DNA of 64,000 bases from Echiichthys vipera (GCA_963691815.1 OY829657.1:24549428-24613427); one strand, 5' to 3'; counted from the stretch's first letter, positions 34,418-52,845 are shown. Notes: a model not told the origin generated them from the letters alone. Translations and numbers: made by a program.

Positions 34418-34725
34418 ATAGATATAAAGAGTAGATGCCTCATCGAACGTTGGGCCTATTGGCGCTGACGAGCGGTGGAGCCGCCATCTTGGCCCGGTCG
34501 CCCGCTCCACTCAGTGTAAGGACAGGACACGGTTCGGCGTATTTTAATATTCACAGTGGGATTAACAGTAATAGAATATTCTGATATATGATATATGTGA
34601 TGTATGATAGGTGTTTTGCAAACACTATAAATATAAACACAACAATAGAAATCATTTATAGAGTATTAATAGGCTGTATTTCATACATGAATACATAAAT
34701 CTCTCTCTCACTCACTCTCTCTCTT

Positions 34726-34762
<37 letters not shown>

Positions 34763-34770
34763 AACACACG

Positions 34771-34801
<31 letters not shown>

Positions 34802-36348
34802 TCAGAGAAAATTAAAATACATATAAATCAAGAGTATCAATACAATTAGGTCAGAGAGAGAGATGACATTTTGGACACATCTAAATACAAGTCAAACAGA
34901 CACACTTCCATTTAAAGCACTAAAAAACAAAAACAAGAGCCGAACCCTATATGTTAATAAATATTCAGAAATGATCCATGCTCTGCCAGTCGAATAGTCG
35001 TGGTAGTGGAGAGGAGAGGGAGCGAGTGTGTGTGGTATAAAAATATATATAACATTTTGTTAAATCGATCATTTTCACACTGTTTTGTTCTTGCACAGTT
35101 ACCAAGTGTAGAGTGTAGCTCTCATTCTAAAAGACAGTGATGTTGGAGGAGTACTTTGTATAGTATCTAAAATGACTGTGTCCTTTGTTTTTAGGCAAGG
35201 TCTAATTATGTGAATGTCTTCTTTATTACATATTTTAATGATGTAGTAATTGTATTTAATGTGCAAACAAAAACACGGGGCATAGTTCAGTAATATCCAT
35301 TTTAAATTATACAAACCATTTAAGATTTTTCCTTAGTTAAATAAATGTATGATTTTTTCTTTTCAGACTGTTTCAACTTCTGTGGTACAACTGAACTAAA
35401 AAAGCCTGGACTCATCAGCTCTGGTTTACAAACATGTGACGTTCGTCCTGCTTTAAGTGGAGATGTGGAGAACCAAGTAAAAATGTGTGGAGCATTTAGT
35501 TCAGCTGTGAGAATATCGGGCACAGAGTGGAAATACATGTTCACGCTTGCCTCGTAAATCTCTAATTCATTCTTTATAATAAACCCCACATCATGTTGCT
35601 CCTGTTTGATGAAACAGTTTAACAGCAAAGGATATTGGTCAGATTCTGCCACTTCTCCTTTGATAGTCTAAACTTTAAAAAAAAAGTGACATGACATGAA
35701 AAATTACCTCATAATTCATGTCAATGTCATGTTCAATATTTAAAAAAACAAAACTGAGAATATCTGAGGTGACCTGAGATGAACTGTCTCTGAAGTGTCT
35801 TCCTCTCATGAAACCCCAGCACATCCTCCGCTGACCTACTGCTGGATATGCAATCCATTTACACTAGACCACATGTACGACAACCCCTCTCCTCCCTGCT
35901 TCTCCTTTCATATCTACACAGGCATGCACACACACACACATCTGGCCGGGGGGTAAATTAACTAAGATTCCCACAGAGGCTAATCTCCATGCCTCTACTG
36001 TGACGAGATAATAATAATATAATAAGGGACAGCAGCTCCTCTGGCAGCTAAATATTTATCTACCTGCCACAGCCTGAGGGACTCACTATAACATTCAAAA
36101 ATGCATGGATTTATGTATAATTGTTTAAAATTGTACTGTACCGTACTGATTATGAATTGTAATATTGTAATATTAGATTAGAGCAGGAATACGCTGCACA
36201 GGGCTCTGGCATCTTGTTCCTTCTGCTGCTCAACTCAGAGGCTCAACGAGTCACTCATAGAACTGATCTGGGAGAAGGACCGATCCAAGATGGCGGCCGC
36301 ATTTCTCGCGGCCCAACGTTCGATGCGGCATCTACTCTTTATATCTAT
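34418..36348. mobile_element. 1.9-kb terminal-inverted-repeat element inserted in a microsatellite
   Basis: The left end ATAGATATAAAGAGTAGATG at 34418 is mirrored at 36348 on the other strand. Similarity continues inward through ATCGAACGTTGGGCC to a CCGCCATCTTGG motif, giving inverted repeats of roughly 75 bp with several mismatches. The interior has a (CT)n(CA)n run and open frames on both strands (for example 35320-35652), but no transposase I recognise. The family is not assigned. The target duplication cannot be read because both flanks are the same tetranucleotide repeat. Confidence 0.75.
34701..34800. repeat. (CT)n(CA)n compound microsatellite
   Basis: A run of CTCTCT followed by CACACA with ACGC interruptions, inside the TIR element. 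Confidence 0.92.
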
Positions 36349-36363
36349 GGGTAGGTAGGTAGG

Positions 36364-36411
<48 letters not shown>

Positions 36412-36416
36412 CAGAC

Positions 36417-36515
<99 letters not shown>

Positions 36516-36516
36516 C
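36349..36516. repeat. (GGTA)n(GATA)n microsatellite, right part
   Basis: Four GGTA-type units followed by about 38 GATA units with rare GACA. It encodes an artefactual Tyr-Leu-Ser-Ile repeat frame. Confidence 0.97.
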
Positions 36517-38515
36517 AGTTAGATATACTGTGTTTTATCACTACATAGAGAAACCACATAAAACATTGTCATCTTACATACTTTATTTGATAATCAATCA
36601 CTTGAAAAAAGTGTACTGGCCCTTTTTCAAAATAGCTTATCTTAAATACGGAATATGCATTTTCATCAAAATATAAATTCTTCTTTTAAAATATCAAGCT
36701 TCTCTTTGATAGTTGCCTGCGGTTTGTTGTTGTTGTTGTTTTCCATTGTAGTGATTGTTATCAAGATGCCCGTTTTCAAACCCCGAGGAACTGCTGAAGT
36801 GAACAGTCGGACACGTAAAGGAGACACTGAAAAAGGATGAGTCATTCATCCTAAATCATACAGCAGATTAGTCAGCTTTATAAAGCATAAATATCTTCTG
36901 ACAATTTGGCACAACGCAGTCTCCGTGACAACATTGTAGCTGCTGTTACAACCAGGCCTGATAGTTAGAAAATACTGACTAAACTATGAATTTTAAGAGG
37001 TCCTGCACTCTGAACATCAGCTGTAAAACTGAAAACCATTCACATTATTCATTATTTGGGAGCAGAAAGAAAATATGCTGACTTGTTTTAAACCACAAAA
37101 CATGACTCCCTTCACTTTAGACCTAAAAAGGAAAAACGACAAATATATGAGTAAGAACAGACTTCAGACTTAACTTCCAGCCCTGTTTAGCATTAGAAGT
37201 ATGGTGTCACAGGAGTGCCATTGAAAAAAGGATACATCTGTAAATATAATTATAAACAAATGTGTAAATTAAAAGACAAATAACTACATATGAAATGATA
37301 ATTATAACCATTTTGATTTAATTTCCCATGCATTTCGTCTGTATATATTTATTCGGTCATTTTAATTGTTTCCATACAAATAACTCTATTGCTCGGTGTA
37401 TTTTGCTTTTACTTGTTTAATTTTTTTGTACAATGTTTTCCTTCTTCTTTTGCCTCTGGTTTTATTTTTCCATATGTATTTATTAATTATTTTTCATTTC
37501 TTCTCATATTTCCACATTCTTTGAATTTAATTTGTTTATTATTTTATTTATTCATCTACATGGTACACATGTATTTTCTCATTCTTTATCAGATTTATTC
37601 TTTTTTTAAGGCACTCCTATGACTCCATACATAAAAAATATTTTTGAACATTTAATTAATAATTTAAACACGCTATAAAACAGCACTTTAATTTAGTATT
37701 TATGAATGTACACTATTTGTATTGGTTTATATCTTTATTTGACTACTGTATATTGTCATTCATGATGTTTATACACTAGCATTTATTCATGGTAACACTT
37801 ATATCTGCTGAAAACTGAATTATAGCGCGTTATAAACCATTGATGTACATGCACTCAAATGCTAAATAAGGGAATTTGAAGTACCGTCTTTTCTCACTGG
37901 CATTGAGAGATTTGAACACATCAGTCACTGTAAAGGGCTTCGAGATGAATGATTTCGCCAGCAGAGGGCAGCAGAGCGATGCAAAACACAGGACATCAAA
38001 TACACACAGAGAGAGGCAGTGAACGCACCTCAGAGAGTGCAGAAGTCTCTGAAGGAGGCGTGACCATTCACACAGTCCAGGGAACGTTACGCGGAATATT
38101 TCTCCTAAAAGCACACAGTAGCATAAAAAGATAACAGAAGCATACCAGCGCAAAAAAGTCGCCCGCAGTCTTGTAAATCCCTGAATAAGCTCACGGTTCA
38201 CATGAGCAACAATAACGTTAAAAATCAATTACACAACAACATCGACAGCCGGCTCAAGTCTCTCACATTTGCGCGTATGGTATATATGGCAGTGCTGCTG
38301 CAACACAGTCCGTCGATCCTGAAGCAGAAGAAGAAGTTGTTTTGTTTTTTTTAATCCACCCCTGCCTCTCAGGAGGAGACGAGAGGGGGTGACGTCCCGA
38401 CCACGACCCGCCCCTCAGAGGTTTTTTAGTGGAGAGACGACATTTGCCTCTTCCTCCTGGTGGACTAATGTTGCATTTCCCACCTTTTTAAAAAGGGGCA
38501 GTGAGGCGTGGAGGT
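36517..38515. other. Intergenic DNA and SERTAD4-like 3' UTR
   Basis: AT-rich; no gene seen. The right part must contain the 3' UTR of the SERTAD4-like gene. AATAAA in minus orientation occurs at 37782-37787, about 730 nt past its stop, and is only a candidate signal. Confidence 0.45.
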
Positions 38516-42919
<4,404 letters not shown>

Positions 42920-43110
42920 CGACCGTCCTCACACCGATTCAGTGACGCTCCAGCTCGGCCTGAAGTCAGAGTGTCCCTCGGTTCCTGCAGGCAGCTCCGG
43001 CTCCTCCGGGGTGAGACGCTCGCTGCTCTCCAGCCTCCTAAAATATCCCGATCACGGCAACAGGAGACAACACACACCCTTCTCCACGCTCACTCATTGG
43101 TCCTCGCGGA
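42920..43110 (-). promoter_or_regulatory. GC-rich 5' UTR/promoter region of the SERTAD4-like gene
   Basis: A local rise in GC and CpG just upstream of the candidate first exon, surrounded by AT-rich DNA. Inference from composition and position only. Confidence 0.35.
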
Positions 43111-43182
43111 GGCAGATGTTTCCTGTTGCTAGGATACTGAGTAAGCGCGGTGATGACGCTGCATCAATCCTCATCTACAGGG

Positions 43183-43183
<1 letters not shown>

Positions 43184-43214
<31 letters not shown>
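43184..43214. repeat. (AC)n microsatellite
   Basis: About 15 AC dinucleotides upstream of the SERTAD4-like gene. Confidence 0.95.
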
Positions 43215-43216
<2 letters not shown>

Positions 43217-43365
43217 ACACAACGTTTCTGTCTTAAAAAGTACCGAAAACATATTGTTTCGTTTTTGTAAACACAAAATGGCTACATTATAAACACTAGT
43301 CTCTTCTCTGCAGTAGAGAAAATATATAGTAATTGTAATGATTGATATTAGGTCAGACCAGGGGT

Positions 43366-43520
43366 CTGCAACCTTCGGCTCCTGGCCGCATGCGGCTCTT
43401 CAGCCCCTTTTCAGTGGCTCCCTGTACATTTGCCAAAAAATAACATGGAAATAAATGACATCTTTTTGGCACAGTGGACAATCTTTTGAAGGGAGCAGAT
43501 GTTGTTGAGTTCAAGGTGAT
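43366..43520. mobile_element. hAT-like transposon end fragment
   Basis: It starts CAGGGGTCTGCAACC, then CTTCGGCTCC...GCATGCGGCTCTT. This is the type of terminus seen on hAT elements of the ZBED/Charlie kind. No matching right terminus was found nearby, so it is a fragment with an uncertain right border. Confidence 0.5.
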
Positions 43521-43867
43521 TTAAAAAAAAAAATTAGGTGAAACTAAAATTTGCGTCACATCTTACATCTACGACGCAGGTGGCTAATCTTGAGTTTCTG
43601 ACCCGCACTGTCAGTATGCTAACAATGGATAAACCTCCCCCAAAAAAGTTATCAGAGGAAAATAGAGTGTTGCCAACGATGATGGCCTACCTGTATTTCT
43701 CACCTGTGGTGAGAAATTAGACAAATGAATAAAAAAAAAAAAGCAAATAACTTCATAAAAGCTTATTCATCCCTTCCCCAACACTTTAACCTGACTCTGA
43801 TCGAACAAACAACTTTGGCTCTTTTATTTCTTCATTTATAACATTTTTTCTGGCTATTTCTTCAGGC

Positions 43868-44255
43868 GTTAGCTAACTACATTGTTGTGAGGGAACAGAT
43901 TGTATCAGGCTAATCTTAGCTAGCTATGGAGTTGTGAGAGAACAGATTGTATTAGGCTAAAATTAACTAGCCACAGAGTTGTGAGAGAATGGATTGTAAC
44001 AGGCTAACGTTAGCTGGTTACAGAGTTGTGAGAGCACAGATTGTAACAGGCTAACGTTAGCTAGCCACAGAGTTGTGAGAGAATAGATTGTAACAGGCTA
44101 ACTTAAGCTAGCTACACAGTTGTGGGAGAAAATATTGTATCAGGCTAACATCAGCTAGCCACAGAGTTGTGAGAGAACAGATTGTAACAGGTAAATGTTA
44201 GCTAGCTACAGAGTTGTGAGAGAACAGATTCTCAGGCTACTGTTAGCTAGCTGGG
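43868..44255. repeat. 47-bp minisatellite, about 8 copies
   Basis: Unit GTTAGCTAGCCACAGAGTTG followed by TGAGAGAACAGATTGTAACAGGCTAAC-type sequence. Copies are 80-95% alike by eye. Each unit carries a GCTAGC palindrome and a GGCTAAC/GTTAGCT pair. Confidence 0.92.
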
Positions 44256-45594
44256 AGTGATCAAAGAAAAAATATAGATAACATAGACAAATAATTTGTG
44301 TCTTCAAAGTCCCAAGTCTTTAAGATCAAGTTGAACTTCAATTCATTTATTATCTGTCAAGTCAAGTTGCAAGTCATTAAAACAGTCACTTGAGTTGACT
44401 CAAGGCCTGACTATCAAGAAATATTAGCAAATAGAAACTAAAAACGTAAATGTATTCCCTCCAAGCAACACACATAAAGCAATTCTTCCCCATCTCTGAC
44501 TTTAAGATAAAGCTTTTAACACTGGCATATATTTTCTTTATAATATTATTAATAATTATTCATAATAACCTTCATTTTGAAAGCTTTGGACTTAGTTTGA
44601 TTCGTCATCAAGCAGATAGTGTATCATGCTGAAATAGTCTTAAACTTATTATAGAAATATTATTGGATTAGTACAGGGATATATAGGAGATTAAAACAAG
44701 ATTACTAATTCTTGACAATTTAATAATTGTACAGTAGGAAATAGTGACCCAACAGCAGATCATTAAAGTTAGAAACATAAAGGAGGTTTCTGGTGTTGTG
44801 TTAATACGATACAGCTAATAAACCACAACAATAACAAGATGTATGTTTGTAGGCTAAATCTAAAAAACAAAGTAACTGCTGCCAAAGATTAAATTCTCCC
44901 AAAACACCAAATACTTTCCCTAATCTGTAATCCCCTCTGTGACACTGTAAATCTCCAAACAGGGGGTGAACTGTGTTGTATTTGTTATTGTTGTTAACTG
45001 TGGCTCTGAAAGCCTCATTCTCACAATTAAGACATCGGAGTAGAGAGAGATGGACCCAAGAAAACAGATGGTGGACAGACGTTCCCACAGCGGGGATCTT
45101 CTGGTTTTTATTGGCAACAACAAAACTTGGTACAAAAAGTGCTTTCTCGGTGCTGTGGGGGCTCAGCATGCACGGCCCAGACTAGACCAGACCAGACCAG
45201 GACTGCAGGACTAACAGTCTCTACAGAGTTCGAGTCCAGTGTCGTCCACTGAAGAGCAGTTACAGGTCACAGCTTTGGATGTCAATGAAGATCTAAGACA
45301 AAACAGGGTTTTCAGAATATGAATAGGGGACTGTTTTAGTTGTTCTTAGTTATCATTTATTCGTTTCCCCCCCCCCACTATAATACCCTTTCTCTTTATT
45401 TCTGTTTCTAAAAGGAAGATTTACAGTAAATACCAATACAGACTGATTGTAAATGGTCTTCTGCATAAATGTATGTTGAAAATACAGTAAGCTCTGTTTG
45501 ATACAGGTTGACAACACTGAAAGAAATAGCGCTACATTTTGTAAAAATTGCTTATTTGCCCTCTGGAATGGCGTTAGATAAGATCAACATGACT

Positions 45595-46560
45595 CCTGTG
45601 CTTCTGTGGAGAAGTACGGAGCTAGAACCAGGAGGTGATTCGCCTAGCTTAGCATAAAGACTGGCAGCAGGGGGAAACAGCTAACCTAGCTCTTCCGACA
45701 CCTCTGAGTCTCACTGTGTAGCATGTTACCTGGTTTGTTTAACCGACAGGTATAAAGACAATCATTTTAGCCTTTATACGGGGTGTTACATGCGACAGTC
45801 GTTTATTAAATAAACCTGACACAACGTTTTGATAGGGTGAAGATTAGATAGTCCAGACTAGCTGTTTCTTTCACCAGGCTTTGAAGCCAATTTTCGTAGT
45901 GGTGGAATAGCAACTCCTGGTTCAGTTAAGTAGCCATTTTGGGGCAAAAACCCCCACTTTCCCTCCACTGACTTACATGGCAAAAGCGATGGATTAATGT
46001 TGGCAGTTTGAAGACTCTAAGGACAAAAGTTGGGGCATCCTGCTAGCCATTACAACCACATCCACAATTTGACTCCTGGCCGGGGATCTTTGTTGTACCC
46101 AAAGACTGTATGAAACATGGTCGTAGTCCCTGTGAGGTCACCCACAGGAGCCGTTGAATGAACCCTGGTTGCTGACCCATCTGTAACTCAATTCCATTTA
46201 ATTTTATTTACAGTTTCAAATCATAACAAAAGTTATCTCAGGACACTTTACAGAGTAGGTATATACTACCACAGCTTCACCTGTGGCTTAAAGGACACTG
46301 CCTGGGGAAGGGCATTCCATTCGTGGACACAATTAAATCATTTAATCCTCACTCAAGTTAGTGGAGCGCTGAACAGATAGAAACTTCTCGCAGCATTGAA
46401 CTTTTATAAGGAACAGATGCCACCGTGAACGCTGTATCCAGTTTTCTTTAAACAGCCATGCTGCTTCCAGTCTTTAAGCTAAGCTAAGCTAATGGTGTCT
46501 TGTCTCCAGCTCTGTGCTCATTAAAGTGAATAAGCATATTTCAAAAAATGTTTTTTAGTG
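45595..46560. repeat. Dispersed fish repeat, two degraded blocks
   Basis: Blocks such as CTTAGCATAAAGACTGGCAG, CAGGGGGAAACAGCTA (left) and CTAAGCTAAGCTAATGG then AAGTGAATAAGCATATTTC (right) are, as I recall, recurrent in percomorph genomes. Borders and superfamily are not resolved. Confidence 0.45.
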
Positions 46561-49500
46561 CTAAAGTGTCTAAGGTGGCTTTTACTTTAACCTGCTGTTT
46601 CCTGAATCTGGTCTGACTTGGACTTGGACCTCAGCCCTGGTCCAGGCCTTCACATTAGGTCCTGTAATCACCTTCCATGCATGCAGTCTGCAGCATTCAC
46701 AGGGAACAACGAGAAGGCTTCATGCAAATTTGGATCATCTCTTTTTTTGTTGTTTTTATCATAGTGGATATGTTTCATCTTAAAATGTTACAGGCACTTC
46801 ATCATCAATAGTATTACAACTGTATCACATCTGCAGCACAATCTGATTGTCTCACATCTGTAATACGACATGTGGGTCTCAAACTTGAGCATGCAGACGT
46901 GTAATAGAAACCCTGTTAAATACTAATAAGAACATTAAACATTTATTATTTCAAAAAAATATAGAATAAATATGATAGATTCTGTACAACAACTCGACAT
47001 GCATAAAATATATCAGTCTGTGCAGTAAATATGTCATTCACACCATCTATGAAGCCTGCAGAATAGGAGTGCTGATATCAAATTGTTTACTTATTTTACT
47101 GTAACATAGTAGCAGGTCAACACCAGTGTTCACATGACTTATTGACAAAAATGACCACCAATTAATAGAATACTGTTTTGTATTACTGTACTTAAAAAGG
47201 GCACAGTTTGTTGTGCTACAACATTCGATTTCCTGTCTGTTTTTATAATTCAACTAAACAAACATTAAAATTCAGTTTCATGATGCAATAGATTTAAAGA
47301 AACACTACTTGACAATGTTGCAGTGTCCACTAACGTACCCAAACCTTTACATTTCTATACAAACACAACAAAACTGTGTTGGACTTTGTTGAGTTCAGTT
47401 TAAACCTCATGGGCAAAAAAGACAATTAACAGCTAGCTAGCTAACTACCAAACCGTTGGCTAAGCCTCTTTACCTTCAACAGGGATTGTCAAAAGCTTTG
47501 TAACTTAGGTGATGACAAACTATGCGATTTTTGTGGTTTCACAAATACAAATAGTCCGAATCGGGAATGGAACTTACTGTTGTAGACAGTCCTGGATGTT
47601 ACTAGCCTATCAGAGTTTAAGCTAACGTTAGTGGCTCTTGTCATTTTTTCGGGGGACTTGAGTAAAAGTTACTTTAATAATAATCTAACGTTTGTGTTGT
47701 AAGTCTTAACAGTGTTATATTACTGCACTATAACATGAACTAGCTAGCTTTGCTATTTTCTTTGTGTTAGACTTGACTGGACACTAAACATTAAAATAAA
47801 ACAAACCGTTTGAACCAACAAATGGAGCTAACGCTAATTAGCTAGTTTGCTACAGCTTATAAAATAGTTGAAAGTTGCTGGTTAGAAATTTATTTCTATG
47901 ACTGGAAAGTGACCAGGGCCAAGTGTTTAATAAATGACTACATTAGGAATTTTGGGTTGGTAAATCTGACGAAAGCTCGACAGGCGTAGCAATAGTAGCT
48001 ACGTGGGAAGGGGCTTAGCGGAGGGTTAATTGTGCTAAAAGGTAACCTGCATATACAGCGATTAAATACCCACTTAAAAAATATGAACAGAAAAAGCCAG
48101 TGAGAAAACTTTGTTGAACAAGCAAACGAAACAGAAGTTAAATGTAGCTAAGTTCAGTTTTGTGTCTGCCAAAATTTTAACACAAAATGCCATTGGTTTT
48201 TGAATTGTGTTTGTACAAAATAAATTTAAATTAATTAAAGAAAAAATAATCCAGCCTCTGCGGCCAGTTGCAGCACTCCTATTCTTCACCCTGCGCTTCA
48301 TTTAAACCTGAAGTAGTCGCCATCATGTTTCTGCAGTTTAAATACAAAACATACATCATTTAACAGATATATAGTCCATTAAATTGTGCCCTTCAACATG
48401 TCATTCATCTTTGAATTTAAAGACCTTTCTTATCAGTTTACATCGGTGGAAACTTCCCTGAATAAATAAATCATCTCAAGTGGTTGTGATGTTGTGGATC
48501 TTTGAGTACTTCATTTTGATGTTTGAAATACGTGATGATGGAGGCAAAGGGTCTGGTTGTGAATTAACTGTGCACATGTTTTTCTGCATATTTATTTTTG
48601 AACAGATGAAGTGTATCTCGTTCCGAATATATGTCAGGTTTCTTTGGATGATAATGCAATTCCATTCAGTATATATCTATGCTGTGTTTCTTTGTCCGGT
48701 GGGTCCTCTATTTTAAGGAGAGACAGTCAAAACAAATCCGTAAATGCACCCGAGGATATCATGATTAACCTTATCTGCTTTATCTTTTATAAACCTACGC
48801 TGTGTGGCTGGATTTTGTTCAAACTCACAATACTTTTAATTGAAAACCTTGGATTATATAAAGATTTGTCAGGCTAAATATGGATACATGTGCATGAAGT
48901 GATGTCTGGAACATTTCCACAATACGTGGCTTTTTCGATGTGAAAGTAGCTACAATGACATGTATGACAAGTATGGACAGTAGACATATTTCGATATTTT
49001 CTACCTTAAGTTAGACAGCTGTTGTGAGATAATATGTTTATCCAGAGTAGAAACTAGACAAATGACAGCACTCATCATTTGTGCAAACACTGAAGACAAC
49101 CTTTCCGGTCAAACAACTTCTGAAACATTGCATTGTTATTGTGAAACATAGCCTAGTAGGGAGGACGAGGACAGAAAGTGAAAGTGTCAGTTAACGTACA
49201 GCGTAGGGAACAAGTTTGCTCGTGAATAAACACCCCCAGCTCCTCAGCATTCCCTCGTGTCTTTCCTCCCAGCTGCTTTGCATAAAGTGAAGGGAGAGTC
49301 TGGGGGATTCAACCGGAGCGGAGTGTGCTGCTCTCTGGCTCTGCCCAGGCTGCAAAAATAGAAATAAATGTATGTATTCAGCCGTTTTATTGGGCATCAA
49401 CTTTGGATTTACAAGCTTATTGTTGAAATAGTCGCCTGTGGTCGAGACGTGAGAAGACACGGACGACCTCCTGCTTTGTGCTGCACGTAAAAGAGAAACT

Positions 49501-52182
49501 CTTGACATGTCCACACCTGATTTGTCAGTTATTGTCCAGAGTTCAGCCGAGAAAACAACTTTTCTTAAAAAAGCCATAGGTCTGAATTTTGGTGTTGTGC
49601 ATAAAGTGATCGTCCAGAACATGTTGCAGCCATAAAAAACATGGTCTTAAATTTGGATATTTCACTTATTGCAGTTTAGGCTAATTATATAAAAGCAGAC
49701 ATTTTTTATCATTGTGTTTCTGAGGATAGGCAAAATATCAGTGAATTTCTTTGTTTCTGTGCTGACATTATCACATGTAATATATTTCTTTGTGCTTTGA
49801 GCATTGTGTTAGAATGGTAGCTCTTAAAAACTCAAACTCTGGATGGGTGTTTCTTTTATGTTTTGGGTGGACTGGCCCTTTAATTCACATGACGAATATG
49901 AATATGAGCGTCGTTTCATTGGTTATGATTCACTTTCTAAATGTAATTACAGACTGTCATCTGTTATTACAACTGTTGTGTTATTTTTGAGCCATTTTCT
50001 TGCACGTTCTCTTCAGTGTCACCTGAACAAAGCTGAGCTCTCTCAGTGTGTGTGAACCCCAAGCCCTCCTCACCCCGAGGGGTTTGGAGCAACAGTTATC
50101 TGTCGACACAAACAACTATAATCCCCCCCTCCGGGCTGAACCGCTGCCTTATGACTCAATGATGCTCAGACTGGAAGAGGATGAGCATTAGCAGTGGCAT
50201 TACCGTCGACACACTGTACGATTCTGCAGCTGTAACTACCAATTACCATAGAGCGAGTGTGTTGGAGGGGGGTAAAAGACACACACTTCCGGGGTAATTC
50301 ACTGCATGTTATTAACAGCTGCAGTGAGATATTTAAAGCCTCTTTTCAGCTCAGCGTTGATGGATGTTGAAATGAGCTTTGCCCTGCGGAGTAGATGGAG
50401 CCGAGGCCAAATAACATCATTCAGCGCTGACGGGGGGGAAGAGATGCTCTCATCCCAACGGGGTTGAGAGTCTCCAGCTGCTGGTGCGTCCTTCCTGTAG
50501 TAGTACAAGTGTCGGGAGAATATGAATGGGTGCTGAATATGAATGAGGCGCCTTCCTCCTCCACTTGAATCATAAAATGTCTCAGGGTTTGTTTCTTTAC
50601 TCAGTACTTTATGTTCACGTGAACCTGCAGCGGTAACACCAACGCTAGTGAGGTTTCTGCCTAAATGTGGCACAAATCTTTTTTAAAAATCAGCAAAATA
50701 CTATTCTAATTCATGCACTTTTCCACACACAACTGTAACTGAGAGTGTTAGGAGTTTGTTTGTGGAGATAAACAGCTACAGAAGATGATGTAAATATGAT
50801 ATTTATGTTTGTTTGATATATTAATGTGAGAAAGGAAATGCGTGCAATAGGTGTCATGTTATGAATTTCAAGTTTTTCATGTGTCATTTTACAACCCGTT
50901 CTAACTCATATACCCCACATTCGGAGTTACGCACGCTTTAAAAGGACGTCATCTTTACGCCCCAAATGCTCCACTAAGGTTTCAGTTTTCAGACAGAAGA
51001 TTAGGCAACAAAACTAAGTTGTTAAGACATGGTGGTTTGTTACGTAAATCTATGCAAATAAACAAAATCTACGTTTAACTTCTACGTTTAACCTTGCCGG
51101 CCAGGACCCGGTTGAGAGAGGTGGGCTTTTGTAAAGCACGGATGCACATGTATGAGCACGAACATGTGCACGTGTACGAGCGTGAGCGTTGACAGCAGTC
51201 CTGAGACTACTTATATATCCTGCGACGGACATTTAAAAAGATGCTCTGAAAGGATTTGAGGTCGTCTGATGCGGAGGACAGCAAAAAAACTCTGAGGAGT
51301 GATGACGTATAATCAAGATGCATGGAGCCGAGGTTTGGATCATTTCGAGTAATGTGAGTGCCTGGGCTGCAGGGGAAGTGGGAGGGGGGAACAATGATGC
51401 TAAAGCACGGCATGGATCATCGGGGCTAAGTGTGAGTGCGCCTTTGCATTCTCTGACTGGGCAGTTACTTTCTGAGTTTGCAACGCTGTTTCAGGTTCAG
51501 ATTGAAATGAATGAACCTTCAGTTTGTATAATTTAAAATTAAAACAGTAAACATTTCTATTATTGTTTTGACTGTCGGTCCAAAAAGCTTACATGAGACG
51601 AGAGAGAGGATTAGCTTTAAAGGCCTACGAGACTTTTGTCAGCTTTCTTTTAGATTATTTGACTGAATTGTAAAAATGAACGACTGATGAATTGTTAGTT
51701 TGTTTGTTTAAGCTCAGATCAGAGCTGTGTGTTAAAAGTGTGGATAGATCTGTGAGCTCAGGCTTTGTAATGAATGACTTGTGCTGGAGGAAAAATTAAG
51801 TGTTTTAGTTACAAACTTCATCCTAAAAAAATCCACCATTCTTGTTTCAGTTTGAGACAAACCTGCTGTGCTAAACGTGTTCAGTATTACATTTTCAGGA
51901 CTCAGCTTCTTCCTGTTTCCTGTCTGCATTAGTTCACGACTGAACGTCTCGCTGTGCAGTTTCGTTTGCATCTCAAATGATTTGCCAGCTGGGAAAAGAA
52001 CAGCAAGATCTAGAGAAACAAGTCACACACACATACACTTCTAATTTGTGTGTACTTCCTAACACGACGATTCACTAGAAAAGCTAAACTGCAGCTCCCT
52101 CTTCTCATAAAAAAAAACTGTAAATGAAGGACAAATTCTCAGCTTCTCTTCAAGGTCGACGGATGTTCTGCAAAGATTTTTT

Positions 52183-52188
52183 TTTATT
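52183..52188 (-). terminator. Candidate syt16-like polyadenylation signal AATAAA
   Basis: TTTATT on the plus strand, 344 nt past the stop codon. First perfect hexamer in that direction; positional inference only. Confidence 0.35.
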
Positions 52189-52531
52189 GAGGGAAAGTTA
52201 ATTTCCGCATGAAACCTTCAAATGTGTGAGGTTTTGCATGACAAAGAAACACTTGAGTGGACTGGCTTTCTTCTCTCAAGAAATATTGACTTAACTTGTG
52301 TCAGCCTCCAACAGCAGATTGATTTGTCCCTCGTTGACAGCAAATATCCGGCCGGGTTTGATGTTGATGTGACGATAGTGAAGAGCGTGCTCTGTGAAAG
52401 AGCTCAAGAGTCCTTGAATGCATCTTCTCTGAAGCCACATGCAACGTCCTGTCTGTCCGCGGATCAAATCATTCATTCCTTGACAGAATAAACTCGCCTC
52501 TTAAAAAAAAAAATCCTTAATCTGGACAGCG

Positions 52532-52845
52532 TTACGCCTCCAGCAGGACGTGCCAGCGGCAGACCTGCTGTCCTCGACCATCCTTCATGTCCTGCCAGTG
52601 GAGCTGCTCCTCCTCGCCGCTGCTGTTCTGCCCCAGAGCGATCCAGCCCACCATCTCCTTGCGCTTCATGCTGCGGCGGTTGTAGATAGAGACCAGCAGC
52701 GTGACGTCCGACAGCTGGAACAGTGCCACCTGGAAGACGAAGGTCTCCTTATAGACGGGGTTGGGCTGGCCGCGACGCACCGACGTCTTACAGCGAGAGA
52801 TCTCCTGACCGACCGAGTTCAGCAGAGTCAGACGCCCGTAGGTGT
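52532..52845 (-). CDS. syt16: syt16-like last coding exon (C2B C-terminal part)
   Basis: Two leading bases plus 103 codons and a stop, after acceptor CTGGTCCAG. It encodes (D)TYGRLTLLNSVGQE to VCRWHVLLEA. The first Asp codon is split with the previous exon. Confidence 0.94.

Larger units (their letters stand above)
44256..52531. other. Intergenic DNA between the SERTAD4-like and syt16-like genes
   Basis: No gene recognised. It includes dispersed-repeat fragments at about 45595-45790 and 46440-46560, and, at the right end, the presumed 3' UTR of the syt16-like gene. Many short open frames lack any family features. Confidence 0.5.

Noticed and set aside
35320..35652. 110-residue minus-strand frame as transposase of the TIR element
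   Set aside because: No catalytic or DNA-binding motif recognised, so left as unassigned sequence.
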